DNA from: Candidatus Krumholzibacteriia bacterium
Lineage (GTDB): Bacteria; Krumholzibacteriota; Krumholzibacteriia; LZORAL124-64-63
DNA: 51,572 bases
Direction: 5' to 3'
Assembly (NCBI GenBank): GCA_024763215.1
Contig: JANTFX010000009.1
Location: 1-51,572, forward strand
Under the pieces are notes generated by a model. That model saw only the letters and a program-made list of their open reading frames with translations, made no database searches and was not told the DNA's origin. The position numbers were made by a program, and so were the translations under genes. How positions within the stretch are numbered: position 1 is the first letter of the stretch; each line of letters begins with the position of its first letter. Shown here piece after piece: positions 1 to 7,993 of the stretch.

Positions 1-2
1 AC

Positions 3-44
3 GAGGACGCCAGCTTCGGCGCCGTCAAGGCCCTGTTCCGGTAG
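3..44 (+). CDS. 3' end of an unidentified gene (partial)
   Basis: The last 13 codons of a reading frame that enters from the left edge, ending in residues SFGAVKALFR and a TAG stop. The frame was chosen because it is the only plus frame that stops shortly before the strong hairpin at 71-104. Too little is present to name a family, and another frame could be the true one. It most likely belongs to a gene transcribed rightwards into the terminator. Confidence 0.35.
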   Translation, partial: EDASFGAVKALFR

Positions 45-70
45 TCCGACTCCGCTACCGGGTTCGCCCT

Positions 71-104
71 ATGAAGAAGGCCGCCTTCCGGCGGCCTTCT
101 TCAT
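71..104 (+). terminator. Hairpin terminator, 15-bp perfect stem
   Basis: Arms 71-85 (ATGAAGAAGGCCGCC) and 90-104 are perfect reverse complements around the tetraloop TTCC. The 3' arm ends in TTCTTCAT rather than a pure T-run. It lies 26 bp after the partial gene's stop and just beyond the convergent stop of the crotonase gene at 130, so it can serve both strands. Confidence 0.8.
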
Positions 105-129
105 GCCCGCAATCGGCCTGGACGAGCGG

Positions 130-939
130 TTAATCCTCCGCCGCTGCCCCAGGGTCGGCCCCCAGCACCGGATCGCGCCCTTCCTGCCAGGCCCGCAACC
201 CCTCGCCGGTTTCCAGGGACTGCCAGCACTGCTGCTGGGATTCCCACTCCACGGCCATCATGGAGGTCAAATCCAGGTTGGCCGCCTGCTGCACCCCCAG
301 CTTGAGCAGGCTGAGCGCCGGCTGGGGGATGGTGCGCAGGCGCCCCACGAAACGATCGAGTTCCTCTTCCCAAACCTTGTCGTCGATGAGGCGGTCGACC
401 AGGCCGATGGCGTAGGCCTCCCGGGCCGGCAGCGTGCGCCGGGAAAGCAGGAATTCCAGGGTCCGCCCCGGGCCGATCAGGCGCGGCAGGGTGTGGCTCA
501 GACCCCAGCCGGGGAGCAACCCCACCGTAAGGTCCCCGGCGGTGAAGGTGGCCGACCCGGAGGCCAGGCGGATGTCCGCCGCCATGAAGAAGCCCAGGCC
601 CAGGTTGCGGATGTCGCCCCGGGTGGCGGCGATGATGGGCTTGGGGATCTCGCTCATGAGGGTCACGATCTTGCGGCCCATCTCCATGCCCGCATCCAGG
701 CGTCCGGGGCCCTCGGCGTTGAGCTGGGCGCGGGACAGGTCCGCGATCTCGTGGTGGAACTCGAAGGCGTGGTCCCCGTCGGTCAGCAGGATGGAGCGCA
801 CGGCGTCGTCTTCCTGCAGCCGCAGGGCCAGATCGAGGAATTCATCGTGCAGGTCTTCCAGGCGGGGGGACCCGGGGCCGATCATGCGGACACGGGCGCA
901 ACCGTCGGCGATCTGGCAATCGAAGTTCTGGTAATCCAT
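130..939 (-). CDS. Enoyl-CoA hydratase/isomerase (crotonase) family protein
   Basis: A 269-aa protein of normal crotonase length. The oxyanion-hole region reads IIAATRGDIRNLGLGFFMAA, followed by GLLPGWGLSHTLPRLIG and LPAREAYAIGLVDRLI, the usual order of family motifs. The position that holds the first catalytic glutamate of classical hydratases reads AGDLTVGLLPG and lacks that Glu, so the reaction may be isomerisation, hydrolysis or decarboxylation rather than hydration. The ATG at 937-939 was chosen because GGAG lies 7 nt upstream; open frame continues further upstream but has no homologous sequence. Divergent from the SDR gene at 1115, with its own promoter candidate. The acyl-CoA substrate is unknown. 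Confidence 0.85.
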   Translation of the reverse strand: MDYQNFDCQIADGCARVRMIGPGSPRLEDLHDEFLDLALRLQEDDAVRSILLTDGDHAFEFHHEIADLSRAQLNAEGPGRLDAGMEMGRKIVTLMSEIPKPIIAATRGDIRNLGLGFFMAADIRLASGSATFTAGDLTVGLLPGWGLSHTLPRLIGPGRTLEFLLSRRTLPAREAYAIGLVDRLIDDKVWEEELDRFVGRLRTIPQPALSLLKLGVQQAANLDLTSMMAVEWESQQQCWQSLETGEGLRAWQEGRDPVLGADPGAAAED

Positions 940-997
940 GGCGCAACTCCAGCGGGCGGGGAAAAGGGGTGGGTCGGTTGATGTTTCCGACCCGCCA

Positions 998-1026
998 ATA
1001 ATAGGGGATTTTGGCCGGGTGGCAAA
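998..1026 (-). promoter_or_regulatory. Candidate sigma-70 promoter of the crotonase gene
   Basis: On the minus strand TTTGCC (1026-1021), a 17-nt spacer and TATTAT (1003-998, 5/6 to TATAAT). The start would fall near 991, giving a leader of about 50 nt. Found by eye. Confidence 0.45.
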
Positions 1027-1035
1027 CCGGGCCGG

Positions 1036-1064
1036 TGGACACCGGGGGGCAGGTCGGTTATCAT
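1036..1064 (+). promoter_or_regulatory. Candidate sigma-70 promoter of the YfcH-like gene
   Basis: TGGACA (1036-1041, 5/6), a 17-nt spacer and TATCAT (1059-1064, 5/6). Transcription would begin near 1071, 44 nt before the ATG. It sits back to back with the minus-strand promoter at 998-1026. Confidence 0.55.
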
Positions 1065-1114
1065 CGGGGCCGAAGCGATCTCCTCCGTCTTTCCAGGTGG
1101 TCAGAAGGGTTCCC

Positions 1115-2062
1115 ATGCGCGTATTCGTCACCGGCGCCACCGGCCTGGTCGGTTCCAGACTCGTCCCGCAGCTGCTGGCCGCCGGCCACGGTGTGCTGTG
1201 CGTCAGCAGGGACCCGGCCCGGGCGCGGCAGATCCTGCCGGCCGGGGTGGAACTCATCGGCGCCGATCCGGGCCTGCCGGGGGTGTGGCAGGACCGGGCG
1301 GCCATCTGCGACGCGGTGATCAACCTGGCCGGCGCGCCGGTGGCCGCGGGCCGCTGGACGAGCGGGCGCAAGCAGCTGATCCGCCGCTCCCGCCTGGGCG
1401 TCACCTCCCACCTGGCCGGAACCCTGGTCCGCAGCGACCATCCGGTGACCTTCATCAGCGCCTCCGCGGTGGGCTATTACGGGGATACCGGGGAAACGGC
1501 CGTGGGGGAGCGCGCCCAGCCCGGCAACGACTTTCTGGCCCGGCTGGCGGTGGAGTGGGAGCACACGGCTCTGCAGGCGGAGTCGGAGTCGGTCCGGGTG
1601 GTGCTGCTGCGGATCGGGGCCGTGCTGGCGCCCGGCGGCGGTATCCTGGGGCGCATGCTGCCCATGTTCCGCGCGGGTCTGGGCGGCCCCCTGGGCGCCG
1701 GGAATCAGTACCTGCCCTGGATCCACATCGATGACCTGGTCGGGATCATCATGTTCCTGCTCGGCCAGGCGGAGGTGGCAGGGCCGGTCAACGCGGCCGT
1801 GCCCGCCCCCTGCCGGCAACGGGATTTCGCGCGCACCCTGGGCAAGGTGGTGGGCAAACGGGCGTGGCTGCCGGCGCCGGGCTGGGCATTGCGGCTGCTG
1901 CTGGGGGAGATGGCCGGCATGGTCCTGGCGGGTCAGCGGGTGGTGCCCAACGTGCTGAAGGCGGCCGGGTACCCTTTCCGGTTCCCGGAGCTGGAACCCG
2001 CGCTGAACGATCTTCTGGACCGGCGGCCGGCCGCTCAGCCCACCACGAAGGCGTCGGCCTGA
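1115..2062 (+). CDS. TIGR01777-type (YfcH-like) SDR epimerase family protein
   Basis: A 315-aa extended short-chain dehydrogenase. The N-terminal TGATGLVGSRL gives the Rossmann GxxGxxG signature. SASAVGYYGDTGE, the PWIHIDDLV segment and the C-terminal stretch ending in FPELEPALNDLL are typical of the YfcH/SulA-like family. The length matches E. coli YfcH (about 300 aa). The biochemical role of this family is unresolved. The ATG at 1115 follows AGAAGGG and begins directly at the Rossmann strand; the open frame extends upstream across the promoters but without family sequence. Its last 28 bp overlap the convergent oxidase gene that ends at 2035. Confidence 0.85.
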   Translation: MRVFVTGATGLVGSRLVPQLLAAGHGVLCVSRDPARARQILPAGVELIGADPGLPGVWQDRAAICDAVINLAGAPVAAGRWTSGRKQLIRRSRLGVTSHLAGTLVRSDHPVTFISASAVGYYGDTGETAVGERAQPGNDFLARLAVEWEHTALQAESESVRVVLLRIGAVLAPGGGILGRMLPMFRAGLGGPLGAGNQYLPWIHIDDLVGIIMFLLGQAEVAGPVNAAVPAPCRQRDFARTLGKVVGKRAWLPAPGWALRLLLGEMAGMVLAGQRVVPNVLKAAGYPFRFPELEPALNDLLDRRPAAQPTTKASA

Positions 2063-3219
2063 AGATCGCCGCCGGCGAACCGTGCCAGGGACAAGCTGGT
2101 GATGATGGGATCTTCCCGGCCGGTGGTGATGAACCCGGCCATGCGGCGCGCGACCATGGGACCGAGCATGAAACCGTGGCCGCTGAAGCCGCAGATATGG
2201 TAGTAGCCGCCCACCTCCGGCACGCCCCCGAGGATGGGGCGGTGGTCCGGCGTCACATCGTACATCCCGGCCCACTGGCGCATCATGCGCACGGATCTGG
2301 TGCGGGGGTAAAGCCGGGTCAGTTCCCTGGCGAACCGGACGGCGAAACGCAGCCCGCTGTGGGTGGCGAAGTCCTCGGGGTCTTCCCAACGGGGTTCGGC
2401 GGGATCGCCGATGCCGCCCACGATCTCACCGCGCATGCTCTGGCTGAAGTAGATTCCGTTGGTGATGGAGATCACCATGGGGTCCAGGAACGGCTTGAGG
2501 GGTTCGCTGACCATGATCTCGTGCCGTTCCTGCCGGTTCGGCAGTTCGACCCCGACCTTGGCCGCCAGGGAACGGGCCCAGGGCCCCGCGCAGTTGACGA
2601 GGACCGGCGTGCTGATGCGCCCGCGATCGGTGTCCACGGCCTGGATGCGGCCGGCGGCGGCCTCGATGCCCGTCAGGGTGGTCTTGATGAAGATCTTCAC
2701 GCCCAGGCGGTGGCAGGCCCGGGCGTAGCCCCAGACCACGGCGAAGGGGTAGGCCGTGCCGTCCTTGGGGCAGAAGGTGGCGCCCTTGAGGTCGCCGACA
2801 TCCAGGCCGGGCACGATGTCCAGACATTCCCGCGGGGTCAGAAAATCCGTGGGCACCCCGCAGCGGCGCTGGAGGTCCACCGCCGCCCGCAACGCCGGCA
2901 GATCCTCCTCCTGCTCGGTAATCATCAGGTAGCCGCCCTGGCGGAAGAAGACCTGATAGCCCAGCTCGGCGGACATGCGCTCGTAGATCGCCACGCTCTC
3001 GGCGGCCAGCTGGATGTTCTCCTCGGTGGTCCACTGCTGGCGGATGCCGCCGCCGCACCGCCCGGTCGACCCGCTGCCCAGGTAGTTCTTCTCCAGGACC
3101 ACGATGTTCTTCAGGCCCTGCCGCGCCAGCTCGTAGGCGGTGGCCAGGCCGTTGATCCCGGCGCCCACGATGACCGCATCCGCCGCAGATGGCACCGGTT
3201 CGCTGTGCAGGGGGATCAT
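2035..3219 (-). CDS. FAD-dependent amino/imino acid dehydrogenase, SoxB/DAO-type catalytic subunit
   Basis: A 394-aa DAO-fold flavoprotein. The N-terminal AVIVGAGINGLATAYEL (GxGxxG at residues 19-24) binds the FAD ADP moiety. GRCGGGIRQQW and the C-terminal YDVTPDHRPILGG and GFSGHGFMLGP are typical of the sarcosine oxidase beta, HcnC and proline dehydrogenase beta group. It should oxidise a secondary or primary amino acid, with electrons passing to the [2Fe-2S] and NAD-type subunits encoded just upstream. The ATG at 3217-3219 has GGAGGA in front and overlaps the preceding stop as ATGA, so translation is coupled. The substrate (sarcosine, proline, hydroxyproline, opine or glycine) cannot be read from sequence. 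Confidence 0.85.
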   Translation of the reverse strand: MIPLHSEPVPSAADAVIVGAGINGLATAYELARQGLKNIVVLEKNYLGSGSTGRCGGGIRQQWTTEENIQLAAESVAIYERMSAELGYQVFFRQGGYLMITEQEEDLPALRAAVDLQRRCGVPTDFLTPRECLDIVPGLDVGDLKGATFCPKDGTAYPFAVVWGYARACHRLGVKIFIKTTLTGIEAAAGRIQAVDTDRGRISTPVLVNCAGPWARSLAAKVGVELPNRQERHEIMVSEPLKPFLDPMVISITNGIYFSQSMRGEIVGGIGDPAEPRWEDPEDFATHSGLRFAVRFARELTRLYPRTRSVRMMRQWAGMYDVTPDHRPILGGVPEVGGYYHICGFSGHGFMLGPMVARRMAGFITTGREDPIITSLSLARFAGGDLQADAFVVG

Positions 3220-3515
3220 GATTCCTCCGGGGCCGCGGGTTCCGGGATCTCCAGGGAGGCCAGCTGACCGAAGGTCATCGGCTCGCTGGGAGGGCGGATG
3301 GTGGTGGGTCGGAGCTCCGAAGGGGGGATCTGCCGCAGGGCCGCCAGCTCGGCGGCCGCCTCGCTCAGGCAACCCTTGCCCTGGCAGAAGCCGGTGCCCA
3401 CCCCGGTGTAGCGTTTGAGGGATTCCAGCTCGGTGAACCCTTCCCGGTAGGCGGCCCGGAATTCCTCCAGGGTCACGTCTTCGCACCGGCACAGGATGAT
3501 CTTGGGTCCGCTCAT
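3216..3515 (-). CDS. BFD-like [2Fe-2S] small subunit of the amino acid dehydrogenase
   Basis: A 99-aa protein beginning MSGPKIILCRCEDVTLEEF, with C9 and C11 as CxC and a second pair in GTGFCQGKGC. This is the bacterioferritin-associated-ferredoxin-like fold with four cysteine ligands for one [2Fe-2S] cluster. In HcnA/SoxA-type enzymes this domain is often fused to a larger subunit, but here it is a separate gene. It lies between the two flavoprotein genes with 4-bp ATGA overlaps at both ends (3512-3515 and 3216-3219), so the three products are probably made in equal amounts as one complex. Confidence 0.85.
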   Translation of the reverse strand: MSGPKIILCRCEDVTLEEFRAAYREGFTELESLKRYTGVGTGFCQGKGCLSEAAAELAALRQIPPSELRPTTIRPPSEPMTFGQLASLEIPEPAAPEES

Positions 3516-4984
3516 GGGGTGGGAGCCTCCGGTTGCAGGTTCCGCGCCTCGCCGGGGTGGTCGCCGGCCGCCTCGCCGCGGAAATCCAGGGTCAGGCCAC
3601 CCGGCAGGACCTCGCACAGGGAACCGGAGCCCGACCCGGTGGGCAGGAAGCCGCCGCGGTCCGGATCCAGGGCCAGGGCGCGGCCCAGTTGATGGGGGAT
3701 GTCGTAGGCCGGCTTGCCGCTGTTGCATACGACCAGCAGATCGGTCTCCATGTCCAGGTGGGAGGCGGAGGTGGCGCCGTCGACGCTGCGGGGACGGAGG
3801 GCGACGTCCAGGCGCGCGGGCCCGGCCCGGCGGACGCGGCCCACCACCAGCCCGGTGTGCAGGGGCCAATTGCGCTGCACGGCCGCGGCCACCTCGTCGT
3901 GTTCCCGGCTGGAGGTCAGCACGAGGGTCGGGCGCGCGCCGCCGGCTGCGCACAGGGCCGCGCTCAGCCAGAAATCCAGCCCCCTGCCGACGATCAGGAC
4001 CTGGAGGCCCTCCAGGCGCAGCCCGTCCCGCAGAACCAGGCGGTAAAGCGCCCGGGGGCCCAGCAGGCCCGGCGTGTCGTTGCCCGGGAACAGACCCAGG
4101 GTGTCCAGGGCGCCGGCGGCCCAGATGAGTTTACCGCAGGCCACGGTCAGCAGTTGCTCCCCTTCGCGCAGGAGCAGGCCGTCGGGCTGGTAGCCGGCGA
4201 TAACCCGGGTGCCGCCGGCGAACCGGATATCGGGCCGGCTGTCCAGCTTCTGCCGGGCCAGGACCAGGCGCTGATGGGCCGCGGCCAGCAGGGGAAAACC
4301 GTCCAGGTCTCCGGCCGCGGCCACCATATCCAGTGCGGGCCCGCGCTGGCCCCCGGAGGCTTCGTTCTCGTCGATCAGCAGAACCTGCCCGCTGCTGGCG
4401 GCTGCGGCTTCCAGGCCGCTGGGTCCGGCGCCGATGACCACCGTCTCGACCCTGCCGAGATCCTCGGCCATGGGGGTGGCCGAATCGTCCACGGTGGGGA
4501 TCCGGCCGACCCCGGTCAAAGGGCGGATGCCGCGCAGGAACGTCCGGCTGACGAAGGGCGGCCGGGTGAACCACTTGTAATAGAACCCGACGGGAAAGAA
4601 CCGGTGGCCTGCATCCACCGTCTTCTGCAGGAGGGGGCCGTAGAAGGCGCCCGTGTCCTGGCGCCTGATGTCCATTCCCTCGCGCACCTTCAGCTCGCAG
4701 GTGCGGACGTTGGGGCGGCCGTCGACGCGCATCAGGCATCCGGTGCAATGGCCGCGGGCGCAGGCCACGCCGCGGGGATGGCCGTACTTGGGGGAACGGG
4801 AAAGGGCGCGGATGCCGTTTTCCCACAGGGCCACCGCCACCGTGATGCCGGAACGGCAGGTCAGCGTCCTGCCTTCGAACCGGATCTTCACCTGCGCCTG
4901 ATCCAAGGTGACATCCTTTCCCGGGGGGCGCCATGCCGAGGTGGCGCGGAATTCCCGGTGGAGAGCGGAACGGTGCGGACTCAT
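3512..4984 (-). CDS. [2Fe-2S]/FAD-NAD(P)-type subunit of the amino acid dehydrogenase (SoxA/HcnB-like)
   Basis: 490 aa from the ATG at 4984. A plant-type [2Fe-2S] domain comes first (C75, C80, C83 in ACARGHCTGC and C96 in NVRTCE), then a linker and a two-dinucleotide-fold flavoprotein (GAGPSG at 185-190). This is the architecture of the alpha subunits of sarcosine oxidase-like, octopine oxidase and archaeal proline dehydrogenase complexes. The start is uncertain. The ATG at 4984 has GAGG 7 nt upstream, but a TTG at 4904-4906 preceded by GGAAAGGA would begin exactly where family members begin (464 aa); the 26 extra residues look non-homologous. First gene of the minus-strand operon, divergent from glutamine synthetase. 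Confidence 0.8.
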   Translation of the reverse strand: MSPHRSALHREFRATSAWRPPGKDVTLDQAQVKIRFEGRTLTCRSGITVAVALWENGIRALSRSPKYGHPRGVACARGHCTGCLMRVDGRPNVRTCELKVREGMDIRRQDTGAFYGPLLQKTVDAGHRFFPVGFYYKWFTRPPFVSRTFLRGIRPLTGVGRIPTVDDSATPMAEDLGRVETVVIGAGPSGLEAAAASSGQVLLIDENEASGGQRGPALDMVAAAGDLDGFPLLAAAHQRLVLARQKLDSRPDIRFAGGTRVIAGYQPDGLLLREGEQLLTVACGKLIWAAGALDTLGLFPGNDTPGLLGPRALYRLVLRDGLRLEGLQVLIVGRGLDFWLSAALCAAGGARPTLVLTSSREHDEVAAAVQRNWPLHTGLVVGRVRRAGPARLDVALRPRSVDGATSASHLDMETDLLVVCNSGKPAYDIPHQLGRALALDPDRGGFLPTGSGSGSLCEVLPGGLTLDFRGEAAGDHPGEARNLQPEAPTP

Positions 4985-5096
4985 GGCTCGGCCTCGAAAA
5001 TAGATTGCCCGGGCCGCCGCGGCAAGTCCGGTCTCACCGGCATGGGCGGCGGACAGGCCGGGGAAATTGTCTGCTTTCCCTCGGCCCGCCGCGGGG

Positions 5097-5102
5097 TATA
5101 TT
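5097..5102 (+). promoter_or_regulatory. Candidate -10 element upstream of glutamine synthetase
   Basis: TATATT (5/6) lies 80 nt before the glnA-like ATG in the only slightly AT-rich part of the divergent 4985-5181 spacer. No convincing -35 hexamer is present at 16-18 nt, so an activator-dependent promoter is possible. The rest of this spacer shows nothing else clear. Confidence 0.3.
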
Positions 5103-5181
5103 TGCAGGAAGGGAATGACGCCGCACCTGCGGCGAACGGGCTCCAACACGGCGGGCCGAGCGGCCGCTGGTGAGGTGGGAA

Positions 5182-6552
5182 ATGTCCAAGACCAGTTTCG
5201 GATCCATCGCCCAGATCATAGCCCAGCAGGAAATCGAATTCATCGATCTGAAGATGCTGGATTTGACGGGCAGGTTGCACCACCTGTCGTTTCCGGCGGT
5301 GCGCATGACCGAGAAGCTGTGCCGCGACGGCGTGGGCTTCGACGGTTCGAGCTACGGCTTCCTGAAGGTAGAGAACAGCGATATGGTGCTGGTGCCGGAT
5401 CTGGCCACCGCCCGTATCGACCCCTTCCGCCGGCGCCGGACCCTGAGCATGTTCGCCGAGGCGCATCTGACCGACAGCGCGCGGACTCCGTTCAACCAGG
5501 ACGGCAGGGTCATCGGCAGGCGCGCCGAGGCGGCCCTGCGCCAGGCAGGGGTGGCCGACTGTTCCCAGTGGGGCCCCGAGTACGAGTTTCACCTCTTCGA
5601 GAAGGCGGAATTCAAGACGGGGGAGAACGGTTCCTCCTTCGGGCTGCAAAGCGGGGAGCGGTTCTTCGGCAACGCCTACCACGCCTGCAACCCCTTCGAC
5701 CATTTCGACGATTTCCGCGACGATGTCTGCGCGCACATGGCCGACTTCGGCATCCCGGTCCGTTACCACCACCACGAGGTCGGCGACCAGGGTCAGCAGG
5801 AGATCGAGGGCTGGTTCTCGGATCTGGTGACCACCGGCGACCACGCCGTGCTGACCAAGTACATCCTGTTCAATCTCGCCGAGCGGCACGACCTGCAGGT
5901 GACGTTCATGCCCAAACCCCTGTTCGGGAACGCGGGCAGCGGGTGGCATCTGCACCAGTTCCTGCTGCAGGGGGCAAGGAACGTCTTCCACGACGAGGAC
6001 GGCTACGCCAACCTCTCGCCCCTGGCCCTGCACTACATCGGCGGCATCCTGACCCACGCCGACGCCCTGTGCGCCTTCACCAACCCCTCGACCAACAGCT
6101 TCAAGCGCCTGGTGCCGGGTTTCGAGGCGCCGACGGTGCGGACCTTCGGCCGGTCCAACCGCGGGGCCGCCATCCGCGTGCCCAGCTACGTGACCGATCC
6201 CGCCCTGCGGCGGATCGAGTACCGGCCCCCGGACCTGACCGCCAACCCTTACCTGTGCTGCGCGGCCATCCTCATGGCGGGGCTGGACGGGATCGTCAAC
6301 AAGATCGATCCGGTGGCCGCCGGTTTCGCCCCCGAGGACGCCCCTTCCCACACCGGGCGGCAGGTGGATTTTCTGCCCCGCTCCCTGGATGACTCCCTGG
6401 ACGCCCTGGAGGACGACCACGCCTTCCTGCTGCGGGGCGAGGTGTTCCCCGAGGCCCTGATCAGGCGCTGGCTGGAGATCAAGCGCGAGGAGATCCAGGC
6501 GATCAACGGTCGGCCCCACCCCTACGAGTTCACCATGTACTTCGATTTCTGA
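5182..6552 (+). CDS. glnA: Type I glutamine synthetase (GlnA family)
   Basis: 456 aa, full length for GSI. The N-terminal beta-grasp domain contains VGFDGSSYGF. The catalytic domain has GSGWHLHQF (metal and ATP site), NPSTNSFKRLVPGFEAP (glutamate loop), NRGAAIRVPSY and RRIEYRPPDLTANPYL. It makes glutamine from glutamate, ammonia and ATP; gamma-glutamylation of another amine cannot be excluded. The segment after NKIDP, where GSI-beta enzymes carry the adenylylated tyrosine in a YDLPPEE-like motif, reads VAAGFAPEDAPSH and has no tyrosine, so adenylyl control is unlikely. The ATG at 5182 follows GAGGTGGGAA; an in-frame GTG at 5170 is less likely. Divergent from the amino acid dehydrogenase operon. 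Confidence 0.85.
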   Translation: MSKTSFGSIAQIIAQQEIEFIDLKMLDLTGRLHHLSFPAVRMTEKLCRDGVGFDGSSYGFLKVENSDMVLVPDLATARIDPFRRRRTLSMFAEAHLTDSARTPFNQDGRVIGRRAEAALRQAGVADCSQWGPEYEFHLFEKAEFKTGENGSSFGLQSGERFFGNAYHACNPFDHFDDFRDDVCAHMADFGIPVRYHHHEVGDQGQQEIEGWFSDLVTTGDHAVLTKYILFNLAERHDLQVTFMPKPLFGNAGSGWHLHQFLLQGARNVFHDEDGYANLSPLALHYIGGILTHADALCAFTNPSTNSFKRLVPGFEAPTVRTFGRSNRGAAIRVPSYVTDPALRRIEYRPPDLTANPYLCCAAILMAGLDGIVNKIDPVAAGFAPEDAPSHTGRQVDFLPRSLDDSLDALEDDHAFLLRGEVFPEALIRRWLEIKREEIQAINGRPHPYEFTMYFDF

Positions 6553-6564
6553 GCCGGGGGAGCC

Positions 6565-6972
6565 ATGATCGAAAAAGCCCTGTCCACCCGTGAGCACGCC
6601 CAGTTCGTCGATGTGACGCCGCTGGTGGCCGAGGCGGTGGGCGAACTGGCCCTGGTCGACGGGGCCGTGCTGGTCTTCAACCCCCACACCACCGCCGGGT
6701 TGACCATCAACGAGGGCGCCGATCCGGATGTGGTCCACGACATGCTGGCGGTTTTGGACGGGCTCGTGCCCTGGCGGGCGGGGTATCGCCACGCCGAGGG
6801 CAACGCGGCGGCCCACGTCAAGGCCTCGCTGATGGGCAGCTCGGTGATGGTGCCGGTCAAAGGCGGCAGGTTGCAGCTTGGCACCTGGCAGAAGATCTGG
6901 TTCTGCGAGTTCGACGGGCCGCGCAGGCGGCGGCTATGGGTCGGAGTTGCTGACCAAAGTCCGGGCTCCTGA
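6565..6972 (+). CDS. YjbQ/UPF0047 family protein
   Basis: 135 aa, the normal family length. Conserved blocks are HTTAGLTINEGADPDV, YRHAEGNAAAHVKASLMGSS and GTWQKIWFCEFDGPR. Family members have been described as secondary thiamine-phosphate synthases, but the physiological role is uncertain. It starts 12 bp after the glutamine synthetase stop with GGGGGAG as ribosome binding site, so the two form an operon. Its last 39 bp overlap the convergent end of the deacetylase gene, and the extra C-terminal residues after LWVGVA lie in that overlap. Confidence 0.85.
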   Translation: MIEKALSTREHAQFVDVTPLVAEAVGELALVDGAVLVFNPHTTAGLTINEGADPDVVHDMLAVLDGLVPWRAGYRHAEGNAAAHVKASLMGSSVMVPVKGGRLQLGTWQKIWFCEFDGPRRRRLWVGVADQSPGS

Positions 6973-7992
6973 GTCTTCCGCACCGAACAGGGCCGCGATA
7001 TCGGCGGTGGTCGTCCTGGCGGTCACCGTGTAGCGGCCCACGTCCCACAACCCTGCTGCGGCGGACATTTCCCTCGGCGCCAGGCTTACGGTGCCTGTGA
7101 ATCCCACCTCGGACGCGACGCTGTCCAGGTCCCCGTTGCCGTACCCGTAGGGCCAGGCAAGCCAGCGGGCATCCGCACCGGTGCGCTGGAGGATCCCCGC
7201 CCGGCTGGCCAGCAGGTCCCCCGTAACGGGCCGGAACCGGCCTTGCAGCAGCTCCGCCCACCGGGAGCCGACCAGCGATCCCATGACGGCCTGGTGCTGA
7301 TTCAGTTCCCGCAGGTCGGCCACCTCGACGTCCTGGTCGATGAGCTCGGGGTTCCAGATGACGGGTTCCATCACCCCCCGCAATGGTTTCTTGTAATGCA
7401 GCCGGTTGGTGTGCGATTCGAGGAGCACCAGGCCGGATTCCTGCATCTGCTTCAGCTCGTCCCACGTGCACATGTCCAGCCCGCTCCAGCGGTCGCCGAC
7501 CTCGGCCGCCGGCACGAAGAGGTGGGCTCGTACGCCGTACTTCCTCAGCAGGGGGAAGGCGACGGAGTAGACCGACCGCTCGGCGTCGTCGATGGTCAGC
7601 ACGACCGCCCGCTCGGGCAGGTCCTCGCGGCGGTCCATGAGCGCCGCAACCTCATCGAGGGTCAGGACCTTGATGCCGTGGTCCCGGAAGAAACGCAAGT
7701 GATTCTCGAATTCCGAGGCCGGCAGGGTCCAGAATTCCTTGTCGCCCAGGGCGGGCATGCCGAACAGCAGGCTGCCGGCCACACGCGCCAGGTAGCCCGG
7801 GGCGAACCTGGGCCGGAAGTAGTGGTAGCAGATCACCGGCACGCCCTGACTGGTGGTGAACTGCTCCTGGTTGGCCAGTGCTGAGGGATCCAGATGGTCG
7901 ATGTGAGGCTTCTGATCGTGGCCGCATCCGGCCAGCGCCACGACCACAACCAGGATTGCCAGACTACTGGTGACAAGGCGAGTCTGCTTCAT
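6934..7992 (-). CDS. pgaB: PgaB/IcaB-type polysaccharide N-deacetylase lipoprotein
   Basis: 352 aa. The N-terminus is a lipoprotein signal with lipobox ALAGC, so the protein is anchored to a membrane. The NodB deacetylase domain follows: VVLTIDDAERSVY carries the metal-binding Asp pair, LESHTNRLHY the two histidines (HxxxxH), and WLAWPYGYGN the later motif. It should partly de-N-acetylate poly-beta-1,6-N-acetylglucosamine, which is needed for export. E. coli PgaB is about 670 aa with a C-terminal glycoside hydrolase domain; that half is absent here, so this version is IcaB-like. Last gene of the pgaDCAB operon, starting 1 bp after the pgaA stop. Confidence 0.85.
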   Translation of the reverse strand: MKQTRLVTSSLAILVVVVALAGCGHDQKPHIDHLDPSALANQEQFTTSQGVPVICYHYFRPRFAPGYLARVAGSLLFGMPALGDKEFWTLPASEFENHLRFFRDHGIKVLTLDEVAALMDRREDLPERAVVLTIDDAERSVYSVAFPLLRKYGVRAHLFVPAAEVGDRWSGLDMCTWDELKQMQESGLVLLESHTNRLHYKKPLRGVMEPVIWNPELIDQDVEVADLRELNQHQAVMGSLVGSRWAELLQGRFRPVTGDLLASRAGILQRTGADARWLAWPYGYGNGDLDSVASEVGFTGTVSLAPREMSAAAGLWDVGRYTVTARTTTADIAALFGAEDSGARTLVSNSDP

Positions 7993-7993
7993 G

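Noticed and set aside
5091-5106. Sigma-54 (-24/-12) promoter upstream of the glutamine synthetase gene
   Set aside because: A TTGCA sits at 5102-5106, but the upstream GG pair is one base too close (N9 instead of N10) and TGGCAC is not matched.
4985-5149. N-terminal extension of the FeS/FAD subunit to a start near 5149
   Set aside because: The added residues are non-homologous and would cover the divergent promoter region; starts at 4984 or 4906 have ribosome binding sites.
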